Assembly: GCA_965221555.1 (NCBI GenBank)
Contig: OZ244895.1
Coordinates: 3,790,273-3,854,272 of the forward strand
Source of the DNA: JAJEAD01 sp965221555
GTDB taxonomy: Bacteria > Pseudomonadota > Gammaproteobacteria > HK1
DNA length: 64,000 nt
Direction: 5' to 3'
The translations under genes were made by a program, and so were the position numbers. Every line of letters begins with the position of its first letter. Position 1 is the stretch's first letter. A model generated the notes under the pieces. The model worked only from the letters and a program-made list of their open reading frames with translations, did no database searches and had not been told where the DNA came from. Below, one piece after another: positions 49,954-58,867 of this stretch.

Positions 49954-50874
49954 ATGTCCCTCGACCCGCGCATCTCGCTGCGGCACGCGCTCCGGCACGC
50001 CGGCGCGACCCTGCGCCTCGCCCTCCTGCTGGGCCCGACCACCCTGTTCCTGGGGGTGTGCTTCCTGGGCCCGCTGGTGGTCATGGCGCTCTACAGCCTC
50101 CTCGAGCCGGGCCTCTACGGCGGCGTGGAGTGGCGCTTCTACCACTGGAACTACGGCCGGATCCTGGGTTGGGCCGATGGCGAGTGGGAAGACTTCGATC
50201 CGGTCTACATCCGCATCTTCCTGCGCTCGGCGCGGCTCGCGCTCACCAACGTGGCGATCACGCTGGTCATCTGCTATCCGGCCGCGCTCTGGGTCAGTCG
50301 GCTCTCCGCGCGCTGGCGCAACATCGTGGTCTTCTTCATCGCGCTCCCCTTCTTCGTCAGTCTCGTGGTGCGCCTCTTCGCGTGGGTGCTGATCCTCCGC
50401 CCGAGCGGATTCCTCAACTCGACCCTGCTCGGCCTCGGCATCATCTCCGAGCCCATCGACATCATCTTCACCGAGACCGCGGTGCTGATCGGGATGGCCT
50501 ATATCCTCCTTCCCTTCATGTTCCTGCCCATATACGCGAGCGTGGAGAAGCTCGACCGCTCGCTGCACGAGGCGTCCTACGACCTCGGCGGCGGCCCCTT
50601 GCAGACCTTCTTCCGCGTCACCCTGCCGCTCACCATGCCGGGCATCGCCGCGGGCGCGGTGCTGGTGTTCATCCCCAGCCTCGGCAACTTCATCGTCCCC
50701 GACATCCTGGGAGGGGCGCGGGTGCTGATGATCGGCAACCTGGTCGAGCAGCAGTTCCTCTCCGCCCGCAACTGGCCCTTCGGGTCCGCGCTCTCGGTGA
50801 TGATCATGGCGGTGATGTTCGCCCTGATCCTCTTCTACCTGTCCCGGCTCGGGCGCAACGAGGCGCGAAGCTGA
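49954..50874 (+). CDS. potB: Polyamine-type ABC permease (PotB-like)
   Basis: This 306-residue inner-membrane permease has six main helices and the EAA loop EASYDLGGGPLQTFFRVTLPLTMPGI that contacts the ATPase. The start is taken as ATG 49954; an in-frame GTG at 49921 would add 11 residues and overlap potA. Its stop overlaps the potC start as TGATG. Confidence 0.85.
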   Translation: MSLDPRISLRHALRHAGATLRLALLLGPTTLFLGVCFLGPLVVMALYSLLEPGLYGGVEWRFYHWNYGRILGWADGEWEDFDPVYIRIFLRSARLALTNVAITLVICYPAALWVSRLSARWRNIVVFFIALPFFVSLVVRLFAWVLILRPSGFLNSTLLGLGIISEPIDIIFTETAVLIGMAYILLPFMFLPIYASVEKLDRSLHEASYDLGGGPLQTFFRVTLPLTMPGIAAGAVLVFIPSLGNFIVPDILGGARVLMIGNLVEQQFLSARNWPFGSALSVMIMAVMFALILFYLSRLGRNEARS

Positions 50875-51701
50875 TGCGCCGGCGCGCGTCCTGGTCCGGG
50901 CGCATCCTCGGCGTCTGGGGCTTCCTGTTCCTGTTCTTCGTCTACGCCCCGATCCTGGTGGTGGTGGCCTTCTCCTTCAATTCCAACCCGATCAACATGA
51001 TGATCTGGAGCGGGTTCACCTTCGACTGGTACTGGTCGATCTTCGGCCAACCCACCCAGCTCAACGAGCAGACGCTCTACGTCGAGTCGACGGACCAGCT
51101 GCTCGCGGCGGTCCGCAACAGTCTCAGCGTCGCCGCCGTCACCACGGTGGTCTCGACGGTGCTCGGCACGATGACCGCGCTCGCGCTCTACCGCTACCGC
51201 TTCCGGGCGCAGCGTTTCTATCAGGGAATCCTCTACATGCCGATGGTGATGCCCGACATCGTGCTCGGCATCGCACTGCTGGTGTTCTTCGTGAACTTCG
51301 GCGTCTCGCTCGGTCTCGTTTCCATCATCGTCGGGCACTGCACCTTCCTGATCTCCTACGTGTTCGTAGTGGTCAGCGCGCGCCTCGCGGGAATGGACGA
51401 CACCCTGGAGCAGGCGTCGGCGGACCTCGGCGCCAACGAGTGGACGACCTTTCGCCGGATCACGCTGCCCCAGATCCTTCCCGGCGTGATCGGCGGCGCC
51501 CTGCTCGCCTTCATCATCTCGATGGACGACCTGGTGATCACCTACTTCATCGCCGGGGTCGACTCGACCACCCTGCCCCTGTTCATCTACGGGATGCTGC
51601 GGCGCGGCATAAAACCCGAGATCAACGCCATCGCAACCCTGATGCTGGTGTTCTCGTTCGTGGTGGCTTCGCTGGGGCTCTACCTGAGACGGCGGGACTG
51701 A
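50874..51701 (+). CDS. potC: Polyamine-type ABC permease (PotC-like)
   Basis: This 275-residue permease has six helices, begins with a basic stretch RRRASWSGR, and carries the EAA loop EQASADLGANEWTTFRRITLPQILPGV. The segment ISMDDLVITYFIAG is typical of PotC. It is translated by TGATG coupling from potB. A repeat copy begins within a few bases of its stop, so it is the last gene of the operon. Confidence 0.85.
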   Translation: MRRRASWSGRILGVWGFLFLFFVYAPILVVVAFSFNSNPINMMIWSGFTFDWYWSIFGQPTQLNEQTLYVESTDQLLAAVRNSLSVAAVTTVVSTVLGTMTALALYRYRFRAQRFYQGILYMPMVMPDIVLGIALLVFFVNFGVSLGLVSIIVGHCTFLISYVFVVVSARLAGMDDTLEQASADLGANEWTTFRRITLPQILPGVIGGALLAFIISMDDLVITYFIAGVDSTTLPLFIYGMLRRGIKPEINAIATLMLVFSFVVASLGLYLRRRD

Positions 51702-51702
51702 C

Positions 51703-51887
51703 AAGGCCGCAACGTTCACAGATTTTCGGCCGCTTCGGGCGCCAGGATCCCATGACAGTGGAGCGCATGGCCCGAGAGACGCGCAAGACGCAGCCGACAA
51801 GAAGTCGAAAGCGCCTTGAGGGAGTACGGCACGCCGACACGAGAAGACTGGTGTCCGCAGCAGGAAATCGGTGAAATTTGCAGGTCA
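51703..51887. repeat. MITE-like dispersed repeat, copy 6 (short class, diverged)
   Basis: The left end is AACGTTCACAGATTTTCGGC and the right end AAATCGGTGAAATTTGCAGG. The interior keeps the GGGCGCCAGGATCCC, GACGCAGCCGACA and CCTTGAGGGAGTACGGCA blocks of the family. Its tip reads CCTGCAAATTTCACC, a second terminal variant. It lies between potC and the peptidase gene. Confidence 0.75.
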
Positions 51888-51900
51888 GGAGGGGAACATC

Positions 51901-53004
51901 ATGAGATCGGCGCGCGGACGAGACATCGGACTGCCCTTCCCCGGAGAGACGGGCCGGCACAACGCCATCACCGACGTGCCCGGGGTCGAGGTCGGCTACC
52001 GTACCCGGATCGAGGGCGATGGCCCGCTGGCGCCGGGCCGCGGGCCGGTGCGCACCGGAGTGACCGCGATCCTCCCGCTCGGCCGCAACCCGGAGCCGCA
52101 GCCGGTGTGGGCGGGGATGTACGCGCTCAACGGCAACGGAGAGATGACCGGGACGCACTGGATCCACGACGGCGGATACTTCGTCGGGCCGGTGTGCATC
52201 ACCAACACCCACAGCGTCGGCATCGTCCACCACGCCGCGACGCGCTGGATGATCCGCACCTACGCCGACGCCTGGGAACGCAACCACCTCTGGGCGATGC
52301 CGGTGGTGGCCGAGACCTACGACGGGGTGCTGAACGACATCAACGGCCAGCACATCGACGAGGCGGACGCGCTCGCGGCGCTCGACGCGGCCGCACCCGG
52401 CCCGGTGGCGGAAGGCAACGTCGGCGGTGGCACCGGCATGATCGCCTACGAGTTCAAGGGCGGCACCGGCACCGCCTCGCGGCGCCTTTCCATCGACGGC
52501 GCCGCGTTCCAGGTCGGCGCCCTGGTGCAGGCCAACCACGGGCTGCGACCTTGGCTCACGATTCTGGGGCGGCGGGTGGGAGAGGCGATGCCCGAGGATC
52601 GCCTCGCCGACGCCGAGCAGGGCTCCATCATCGCGATCCTCGCAACCGATCTGCCGATGGCGCCGCACCAGCTCCGGCGTCTCGCCAAGCGCGCCGCGAT
52701 CGGCGTCGGGCGCGGCGGAACCCCGGGCGGCAACAACTCCGGCGACATCTTCCTCGCCTTCAGCACCGCCAACCGCGGCCCCCTGCCCCAGCTCGCAGGG
52801 CCCAGGCGCACGCTGGAGACCCTCAACGACGAGCACTTCGATCCCGTCTATCTCGCCGCGGTCGAGGCGATCGAGGAAGCGGTGGTGAACGCTATGCTCG
52901 CGGCCGAGGACATGACCACGCTTCGTCCCGCGGGCCGCGTCTGCCGGGCCATCGATCCGCAGCGGCTGCGCCGCCTCTTTGCGGGCGAGGCGGCCACGTC
53001 CTGA
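51901..53004 (+). CDS. P1 (DmpA)-family aminopeptidase
   Basis: This 367-residue protein is of the autoprocessed Ntn-like DmpA/L-aminopeptidase family. It shows GRHNAITDVPGVEVGY at the start, WIHDGGYFVGPVCITNTHSVG, EGNVGGGTGMIAYEFKGG and the GTPGGNNSGDIFLA segment, where self-cleavage before the Ser would make the new N-terminal nucleophile. It releases N-terminal amino acids or hydrolyses amides and beta-peptides. AGGAGGGG lies 7 bases before the ATG. It is just downstream of a repeat copy and convergent with the carbonic anhydrase. Confidence 0.85.
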   Translation: MRSARGRDIGLPFPGETGRHNAITDVPGVEVGYRTRIEGDGPLAPGRGPVRTGVTAILPLGRNPEPQPVWAGMYALNGNGEMTGTHWIHDGGYFVGPVCITNTHSVGIVHHAATRWMIRTYADAWERNHLWAMPVVAETYDGVLNDINGQHIDEADALAALDAAAPGPVAEGNVGGGTGMIAYEFKGGTGTASRRLSIDGAAFQVGALVQANHGLRPWLTILGRRVGEAMPEDRLADAEQGSIIAILATDLPMAPHQLRRLAKRAAIGVGRGGTPGGNNSGDIFLAFSTANRGPLPQLAGPRRTLETLNDEHFDPVYLAAVEAIEEAVVNAMLAAEDMTTLRPAGRVCRAIDPQRLRRLFAGEAATS

Positions 53005-53182
53005 AGCGTGTTCGACCGCGATCTCGTTCACCGTGTAGCGACCCCGCCAGGCGCCTCCACCGCCTGTCTCCTCGATCCGCGAAGCGAAGCCGCACAGAGG
53101 CCGGAAGAGGCAGGGGAGACGGGGCGGCCAGACCCGATGCGATGCTTGCGGGCGTGAAGCGCGCCGCGGGCGGGAGACCGAC

Positions 53183-53674
53183 TCAGCGCACCTCGTTCAG
53201 TCGTCCCGTCGTGACGTCGTAGACGAAACCGCGTATCCGGTCCTTGACGGGAATGAAGGGGCAGGCCCGGATGCGTTGCATGGACCGGCGCACACTCTCC
53301 TCGAGATTGGAGAAGGCTTCCAGCGCGAAGGGCGGACGCTGACCGGTCTCGGCTTCGATCTGGTCTTTCAATTCGTCGTCCCGGAAGGTCGTCATGCCGC
53401 ACTGGGTGTGCTGGATGAGGACGATCTCGGTGGTACCGAGCAGGCGCTGGGAGATCAGGAGCGACCGCAGCACGTCTTCGGTCACCACGCCACCCGCATT
53501 GCGGATGACGTGGGCGTCCCCTTCCTTGAGCCCCAGCATGCGCCCGGTCTCGATGCGCGCGTCCATGCAGGTGACGATTGCGGTCCGCTTTCCGGGAGCA
53601 CCCGGAAGGTCGCCCCGATCGAAGGTCTCGGCGTAGGCGGCGTTGTTGGCGAGAAGGGTATCGGTCCAGGACAT
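53183..53674 (-). CDS. Beta-class carbonic anhydrase
   Basis: This 163-residue zinc enzyme interconverts CO2 and bicarbonate. The ligands are Cys36 and Asp38 (TCMDAR), His89 and Cys92 (HTQCG), spaced as in the Rv1284-type small beta-CAs, with the conserved VIRNAGGVVTEDVLRSL stretch between them. The ATG at 53672-53674 is used. It is a single gene, convergent with the P1 peptidase gene. Confidence 0.9.
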   Translation of the reverse strand: MSWTDTLLANNAAYAETFDRGDLPGAPGKRTAIVTCMDARIETGRMLGLKEGDAHVIRNAGGVVTEDVLRSLLISQRLLGTTEIVLIQHTQCGMTTFRDDELKDQIEAETGQRPPFALEAFSNLEESVRRSMQRIRACPFIPVKDRIRGFVYDVTTGRLNEVR

Positions 53675-53785
53675 CGTCAGATTAAGGGCGGAATCGAGAC
53701 CAGCCGCGATGTCTCATCCACGGTCATCGCTGGCATCGCAAGGGCGCAGCATCCCATGGTAACCGGTCGCATCGACTTCAAGTGA

Positions 53786-53843
53786 ACTCACAACGCGCAA
53801 GCCGGAGACGGACGAAACTCCGGCGGCTGAAGGTCGGATCCAG
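53786..53843. repeat. Truncated MITE-like repeat beside copy 7
   Basis: CAACGCGCAAGCCGGAGACGG and the following CGAAACTCCGGCGGC and CAGGTAGCCG blocks match part of copy 4's interior (around 32050-32165). It directly abuts copy 7, again giving a back-to-back pair. Confidence 0.5.
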
Positions 53844-54029
53844 GTAGCCGGAAAACTTCACCGATTTCTCAACTGGCGGACGCCAACATGCCCGCGTCAG
53901 CGGGTCGTACTCCCTCAAGCCGCAACGACTTAGTGTCGGCTACGCTTGCGCGTCTTTCGGCCAGTGCGCCCCACTATCACCGCATCTTTGCGCCCGAAGC
54001 GGCCGAAAATCGGTGATGTTTTCGGGCTT
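53844..54029. repeat. MITE-like dispersed repeat, copy 7 (short class, 186 bp)
   Basis: The ends are TAGCCGGAAAACTTCACCGA and its mirror AAATCGGTGATGTTTTCGGG finishing at 54029. The interior matches copy 1 and the reverse complement of copy 5. It ends 9 bases from the LeuD stop codon. Confidence 0.85.
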
Positions 54030-54038
54030 GCGGCGCAC

Positions 54039-54668
54039 TCAGGTCGGGACGGGCTCCGCCGAACGATATCCCCGGGTGTAGGGAAGGCGCTCGTAGACCT
54101 CGTGCACCCGCGCCGCGTTCGCCACCAGCTGGCCGGTGCTGTCCCAGTGTCCATCGAGCAGCGCGCGCCGGCGGTTCTCGGGCAGCGTGATGGGCACGCG
54201 CAGATTGCCCCCCCGAACCTCCATGCGCTCGAGATCCACGCAGAACTCCAAGGCGGGGTCCGCCTCCGCCGCCTCCTGCAACTTCGCTATCGCAGCGGGT
54301 TCCGCCCGAACGGCGGGAACGCCGATCATCTCGCAGTTGCCGGCGAAGATCTCTCCATAGGAGATGCCGACCACTGCCTCTATCCCCCAGCGTCGGAGGG
54401 ATTGCGGCGCGTGCTCGCGGCTCGACCCGCAACCGAAGTTGGCGTTCACCAACAGGATCCGGGCGCCGCGGGCGCCGTCGCGATTGAAGGGATGCTCGCG
54501 CTCCTGGCCGTCGGTGTCGAAGCGCTCGTCGTGAAAGGGGTACTCGCCGAGCTCCGAGAAGGTCAGCGCCTTGAGGTAGCGGGCGGGGATGATGCGGTCG
54601 GTATCGATATCGTTGCCGCGCACCGCGATCGCCCGCCCCTCGATCTGCCGAACACCGAGATCCGTCAT
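54039..54668 (-). CDS. leuD: 3-isopropylmalate dehydratase small subunit
   Basis: This 209-residue small subunit pairs with LeuC to isomerise 2- to 3-isopropylmalate in leucine synthesis. It shows GNDIDTDRIIPARYLK, NANFGCGSSREHAPQSLR and GISYGEIFAGNCEMIGVP, all standard for LeuD. The ATG at 54666-54668 has GGAGGAG upstream; the same frame stays open into leuC but is not coding there. It is 17 bases downstream of leuC. The length suits the classic LeuD rather than the short archaeal type. Confidence 0.9.
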   Translation of the reverse strand: MTDLGVRQIEGRAIAVRGNDIDTDRIIPARYLKALTFSELGEYPFHDERFDTDGQEREHPFNRDGARGARILLVNANFGCGSSREHAPQSLRRWGIEAVVGISYGEIFAGNCEMIGVPAVRAEPAAIAKLQEAAEADPALEFCVDLERMEVRGGNLRVPITLPENRRRALLDGHWDSTGQLVANAARVHEVYERLPYTRGYRSAEPVPT

Positions 54669-54685
54669 GTCTCGCTCCTCCGCAC

Positions 54686-56089
54686 TCAGGTCAGGGCGCG
54701 GGCGTCGCTCACCCGCCCTTCGAGCGCCGCCGCCGTCGCCATCGAAGGCGACATGAGCAGAGTCCGGCCGCGCGGGCTGCCCTGGCGCCCGATGAAGTTC
54801 CGGTTGCTGGTGCTCGCGCAGACCTGGTCGCCCACCAGCTTGTCGGTGTTCATGCCCAGGCACATCGAGCAGCCGGCGTGGCGCCACTCGAACCCGGCCT
54901 GCGTGAACACCTGGTCGAGCCCTTCCTCCTCCGCCTGCCGCTTCACCGCCTGCGAGCCAGGCACCACGATGGCCTTGACGCCCTCGGCGACCCGGCGCCC
55001 GCGGGCCAGCTCCGCGGCGGTACGCAGATCGCTGATCCGGGAGTTGGTGCAGCTTCCGATGAAGCAGACGTCGATCGGCACCTCGGTCATCTTCTGGCCC
55101 GACCGGAACCCCATGTGGGCGTAGGCGCGCTCCACCGTCGGGCGCTCCGCCTCTTCGAAGCTCGCGAGATCGGGCAGCGGCTCGTGGACCCCGACGCTCT
55201 GCCCGGGGTGGATCCCCCAGGTCACCATCGGCTCGACGTCCTCTCCCTTCATCTCCACCAGGTCGTCGTAGCGCGCGTCCGGGTCCGAGGCGAAGGAGCG
55301 CCAGTGCGCGAGCGCCGCCTCCCAGTCCTCCCCGCGCGGGGCGTGCTCGCGACCCTCCAGGTAGTCGAAGGTGGTCTGGTCGGGATTGACGTAGCCGACG
55401 CGCGCCCCGCCCTCGATCGACATGTTGCACACCGTCATCCGGGCCTCCATCGACATCCCTTCGATCACGCTTCCCGCGTACTCGTAGGCGTAGCCGATGC
55501 CGCCCTTGACGCCGAGGCGCCGGATGATGTGGAGGATCACGTCCTTCGCCTCCACCCCGGGCGCAAGCGCGCCGTTCATCTCGATGCGTCGCACGCGCAG
55601 GGGATCCAGACTCAGGCACTGCGAGGCGAGCACGTCGCGCACCTGACTGGTGCCGATGCCGAAAGCGAGCGTGCCGAAGGCGCCGTGGGTGGCGGTGTGG
55701 GAGTCGCCGCAGGCCACCGTCATCCCGGGGTGCACCATGCCGAGCTCCGGCCCGATCACGTGCACGATGCCCTGGCGACCGGACGCGAAGTCGAGGAAGC
55801 GCACGCCGAAGGAGCGGGTGTTGTTCTCGAGCGCCCGCATCATCTGTTCCGCCTGCTCGTCGGCGTAAGGGCGGGCGAGATCGTCGGTGGGGATGATGTG
55901 GTCGACGGTGGCCACGGTGCGATCGGGAAAGGCCACCCGGAGGCCGCGCTCCGCGAGCATGTCGTAGGCCTGCGGCGTCGTGACCTCGTGGGTCAGATGC
56001 AAGCCGATGAAGAGCTGGTACTGCCCGGTCGGCAGACGCTCGACGACGTGGGAGTCCCAGATCTTGTTGTAAAGGGTGCCGCTTGCCAC
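54686..56089 (-). CDS. leuC: 3-isopropylmalate dehydratase large subunit
   Basis: This 467-residue aconitase-fold subunit shows GDSHTATHGAFGTLAFGIGTS, the Fe-S ligands in FIGSCTNSRI and HAGCSMCLGMN, and the C-terminal STSNRNFIGRQGSPRGRTLLMSP. All three cluster cysteines are visible. The start at 56087-56089 (MASGTLYNKIWDSHVV) is typical. No leuA or leuB lies in the window, so the rest of the leucine pathway is elsewhere; a related hydroxyacid isomerase role is possible given the unusual neighbours. Confidence 0.9.
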   Translation of the reverse strand: MASGTLYNKIWDSHVVERLPTGQYQLFIGLHLTHEVTTPQAYDMLAERGLRVAFPDRTVATVDHIIPTDDLARPYADEQAEQMMRALENNTRSFGVRFLDFASGRQGIVHVIGPELGMVHPGMTVACGDSHTATHGAFGTLAFGIGTSQVRDVLASQCLSLDPLRVRRIEMNGALAPGVEAKDVILHIIRRLGVKGGIGYAYEYAGSVIEGMSMEARMTVCNMSIEGGARVGYVNPDQTTFDYLEGREHAPRGEDWEAALAHWRSFASDPDARYDDLVEMKGEDVEPMVTWGIHPGQSVGVHEPLPDLASFEEAERPTVERAYAHMGFRSGQKMTEVPIDVCFIGSCTNSRISDLRTAAELARGRRVAEGVKAIVVPGSQAVKRQAEEEGLDQVFTQAGFEWRHAGCSMCLGMNTDKLVGDQVCASTSNRNFIGRQGSPRGRTLLMSPSMATAAALEGRVSDARALT

Positions 56090-56185
56090 TGGCCAACCTC
56101 CGCTGTCTGCGGGCAGAACGGCATTCTAACCCGCACGCGGTGCCGGCCCGTGCCAACGCGACTCCACGCCAAGTGAACGGAAGCG

Positions 56186-56716
56186 CTACTCGGTGTGCGG
56201 CGTCGTCGTTCGCGCCCACCCCGGATTGCGCAGGCCGTCCTCGCCGTAGTGGTCGGCGGGTCCGGCGCCGCCGGGGCCGAGGCGCCCGCCCTCGCCGAAA
56301 TGGCCCTTGCCCGGCACGTGGTTGACCTCCACCCGGATGCCGTCCGGATCCTCGAAGAGCACGGAGTAGTAGCCGGGCGCGAACTGCTCGCCGTCTTCCG
56401 CGTCGTGAACCATGGTGGCGCCGAGCTCATCGCGCACGAAACGGGCGATCTCGTCCACATCGGCCCGGCTGCGCGCCCGAAAGCAGAGGTGATGCAGGCC
56501 CGGCTTGTCCTGGTCGAAGCGGCAGACGCGATTCTCTTCCGGCGCTCCGCGCACCAGAATGCCGGTACGGCTGCCGATGCAGTACACCTCGTTCTCGTTG
56601 CGCAACAGGGTCCGCATCTCCAGAAAATGGCAGAAGCGTTCCCAGAAGGGCACGCACGCCCGCGGGTCGCGCACGGTGAGCTGGATGTGGGCGATGCCGT
56701 TGACCGCGACGCTCAT
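56186..56716 (-). CDS. VOC-family (glyoxalase/dioxygenase fold) protein
   Basis: This 176-residue protein has two beta-alpha-beta-beta-beta modules: GIAHIQLTVRDPRACVPFWERF, LHHLCFRARSRADVDEIARF, and YYSVLFEDPDGIRVEVNHVPG. His in GIAHI, His in LHHL and Glu in RVEVN are the likely metal ligands. The C-terminal 35 residues are Gly-rich and specific. The substrate is unknown. It lies 53 bp downstream of the HD-domain gene and 96 bp upstream of leuC on the same strand, so it may share their transcript. Confidence 0.8.
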   Translation of the reverse strand: MSVAVNGIAHIQLTVRDPRACVPFWERFCHFLEMRTLLRNENEVYCIGSRTGILVRGAPEENRVCRFDQDKPGLHHLCFRARSRADVDEIARFVRDELGATMVHDAEDGEQFAPGYYSVLFEDPDGIRVEVNHVPGKGHFGEGGRLGPGGAGPADHYGEDGLRNPGWARTTTPHTE

Positions 56717-56769
56717 GCGGTCGACTTTCTCGCGTCCGCGATACTTGGCACCCGGGAGAAGCGCTTGGT

Positions 56770-57342
56770 TCAGGTTACGCCGGGGACCGTGCGCGCATGC
56801 TTCATGATCCGCCGCACCATGGGATCGAAGAACTCGAGCGGCTTCGTCGGATAGTCGCGGCGGAAGGCGACCTGGTCGTAGCGCTCACAGAAGCGCACGC
56901 AGTCGTCGTACCAGGGAGCGGTCCGGTACGCGTCGCGCGCATTGGGGTCCCAGCCGACCTTGTCGAAGTAGTAGTAACCCTGGAACGTGCCGTGATGCTT
57001 GACCACCTGGTACGCGCGCTCCGTCAGGTAGGGCTTGAGGATCGCCGCCGACACCTCGGCATGGTTGCTCACCGAGTAGTGCTGGCCGATGTCGTGGAAG
57101 AGCGCGGCGAAGACCGTCTCGTCCTCCGCGCCGTCGTGGTAGGCAAGCGTCGCGCTCTGAAGCGAGTGCGCAAAGGCGTCGATCGGGCTGCCGTCCTCCC
57201 GGTCACCGAGTTCGACGAGCAGGTTCATCAGCCGGTCCGGCAGAGCCGCCAGGTTGGCCGGCCGGTAGGATTCCATGATCGCGTAGTCTTCGACGCTGCC
57301 TTCGTCCATGCGGGCGTAGGTGGCGATGGGCGCTTCGGACAT
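56770..57342 (-). CDS. HD-domain protein, PhnZ/MIOX-like putative diiron oxygenase
   Basis: This 190-residue protein carries the ligand order H59 - H83 D84 - H94 - H116/117 - D156 (FAHSLQSATL, FHDIGQ, NHAEV, KHHGTF, CERYDQVAF), as in PhnZ and myo-inositol oxygenase rather than simple phosphohydrolases. A Tyr-x3-Glu near the N-terminus (DYAIME, 19-24) recalls the PhnZ lid. Such enzymes use a mixed-valent diiron site and O2 to oxidise a C-H bond next to a phosphonate, amine or hydroxyl. The ATG at 57340-57342 has GAGG upstream. Neighbours give no phosphonate genes, so the substrate is open. Confidence 0.6.
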   Translation of the reverse strand: MSEAPIATYARMDEGSVEDYAIMESYRPANLAALPDRLMNLLVELGDREDGSPIDAFAHSLQSATLAYHDGAEDETVFAALFHDIGQHYSVSNHAEVSAAILKPYLTERAYQVVKHHGTFQGYYYFDKVGWDPNARDAYRTAPWYDDCVRFCERYDQVAFRRDYPTKPLEFFDPMVRRIMKHARTVPGVT

Positions 57343-57439
57343 GGTCGCTGCCTCACGGTGGGGGTTATGCGGAAGGATGATAGCCGCAAACTCGCACCTG
57401 TCCACGGAGCGAGGGCGCGCGAAACTCGGCGCGCGCGCC

Positions 57440-58462
57440 TCAGTCGAGGCGCGGGCAGCGTCGTTGCGGATCCTCCTCCACCCAGCGCAGGTAGCGCCCG
57501 AACTGCTCGGCCAGGGGGCGCGGGCGCCAGCCGGTATCGTCGCGCATGCGATCGATGGCGTAGGCGTTCCATCGCGCGAGCCGGTCGTCGGGATTCATGG
57601 CGACCTCGGCCCGGCTCTCGTCCGTGATCTCCAGCTCGAAGCCCGGCGCGACGGATCGGAAGGCGTCGAATACTTCCTCCATGGTCTGGAAGTACCCGGC
57701 GGCGATGTTGTAGGCCCGGTGGGCGCAGCGCGGCGCGCGCAGAAGCGCGGCGACCCCCTCGCCCACTTCTTCGGCGCTAAGGAAATCGCCCCCAGCATCG
57801 AGAGTGCCCGGGGTTACCCGGAGCGGTCGGCGTTCCAGGTGGGCACGGACCATGCGATAGGCGGCGGACATCAGGCAGCGCGCCGCGGTCCGGCGCTCCA
57901 TCGGGCCGAACACGCCGGAGAAGCGCACCCGCACCACGTCCAGGCCGAAGAGTTCCCCGTAGCGCCGGGCGACCATCTCGGCCGAGAACTTCGATATCGC
58001 GTACATCTCGGGCAGGTCGAAGGGGCCGGTCTCGGGCTGCGGCCCGGGGGGAGTGCCGTCCCCGGGCTCTCCGTAGACCGCGCCGCTGCTGACGTAGACG
58101 AAGCGTGCAAGGCCCGCGACGCGGCGGGCGCGCTCCAGCAACCTGATGGTGCCCATCACGTTCACGTCCATGAAGCGGCCGGGATCTTCTCGTTCCCATC
58201 CCTCGAAATGGGTCAGGGTCGCGCCGTGCACCACGTGGGTCGGCGTTGCGATCGAGTACGCGCGCTCCAGCACCGACTCGTCGCGGATGTCGCCGCCCAC
58301 CCACTCGACGCGCGACGCGAAGGGGGCGAGGAACTCCGCCGCCGCCGCGTCGCGCCCGCCGAGATCCAGCACGATCGCGTGCGCGTCGGGGCGCTCCGAG
58401 AGCAACGCCCGCACCACGTTGCTCATCACGAAACCCGCACCCCCGGTCACCAGTACCCGCAT
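57440..58462 (-). CDS. NAD-dependent epimerase/dehydratase (extended SDR)
   Basis: This 340-residue extended SDR has the nucleotide loop TGGAGFVMSN at 6-15, DLGG after the second strand, VYVSSGAVYGEP and the catalytic pair in MYAISK. Insertion FLSAEEVGEGVAALL and IAAGYFQTMEEVF near the C-terminus are typical of sugar-nucleotide or hydroxyacid dehydrogenases. The exact substrate is unknown. It is the first of five minus-strand genes (epimerase, HD, VOC, leuC, leuD). Confidence 0.8.
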   Translation of the reverse strand: MRVLVTGGAGFVMSNVVRALLSERPDAHAIVLDLGGRDAAAAEFLAPFASRVEWVGGDIRDESVLERAYSIATPTHVVHGATLTHFEGWEREDPGRFMDVNVMGTIRLLERARRVAGLARFVYVSSGAVYGEPGDGTPPGPQPETGPFDLPEMYAISKFSAEMVARRYGELFGLDVVRVRFSGVFGPMERRTAARCLMSAAYRMVRAHLERRPLRVTPGTLDAGGDFLSAEEVGEGVAALLRAPRCAHRAYNIAAGYFQTMEEVFDAFRSVAPGFELEITDESRAEVAMNPDDRLARWNAYAIDRMRDDTGWRPRPLAEQFGRYLRWVEEDPQRRCPRLD

Positions 58463-58867
58463 CGCATTCCTCCTCCGGTCAGCCGTCGTGGTTCATCGCC
58501 TCAAGCTTCTGCAGTCGCGCGCCTCGCTTCGGGACAGATGTGACATGACGGCCGGCATCTCGTTCGGTGCGCCGGAACCATATACGACCGGTTGCGCCGC
58601 GTCTTGCTCACGCGCCTCTCGTGCACGGGCGCTTCTTGCCTTTACGGCGCTCGTGCACGGGCGCAACGCAGCAGACACGAAGTCGTTGCGGCGCGATGGT
58701 TTTTCCTCTTGTGCGCAGTCTCCACGCCACAAGCGGCAACAGGAGCCATCCTGCAAGACGGAACCGAGCGTGACGATTCGTCGACGCCGTTCCGTTCCGC
58801 AACGCATGGCGGCGGAGGCCGGAATCGAACAGGATAAGGGGCAGTGCACCGAAGGAGTCCGAACCCG
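58463..58867. other. Divergent intergenic region with a degenerate repeat fragment
   Basis: These 405 bases separate the epimerase and the flavoenzyme genes. CTCGTGCACGGGCGC occurs twice (58618-58632 and 58650-58664). The following GACACGAAGTCGTTGCGGCG (58674 on) matches the interior of MITE-like copy 4, so it is a remnant. No gene was found. Confidence 0.45.

Noticed and set aside
54668..56219. Upstream extension of the leuD frame through leuC
   Set aside because: The frame is open only because of GC bias; LeuC in another frame carries all the motifs, and a strong GGAGGAG site marks the leuD start.
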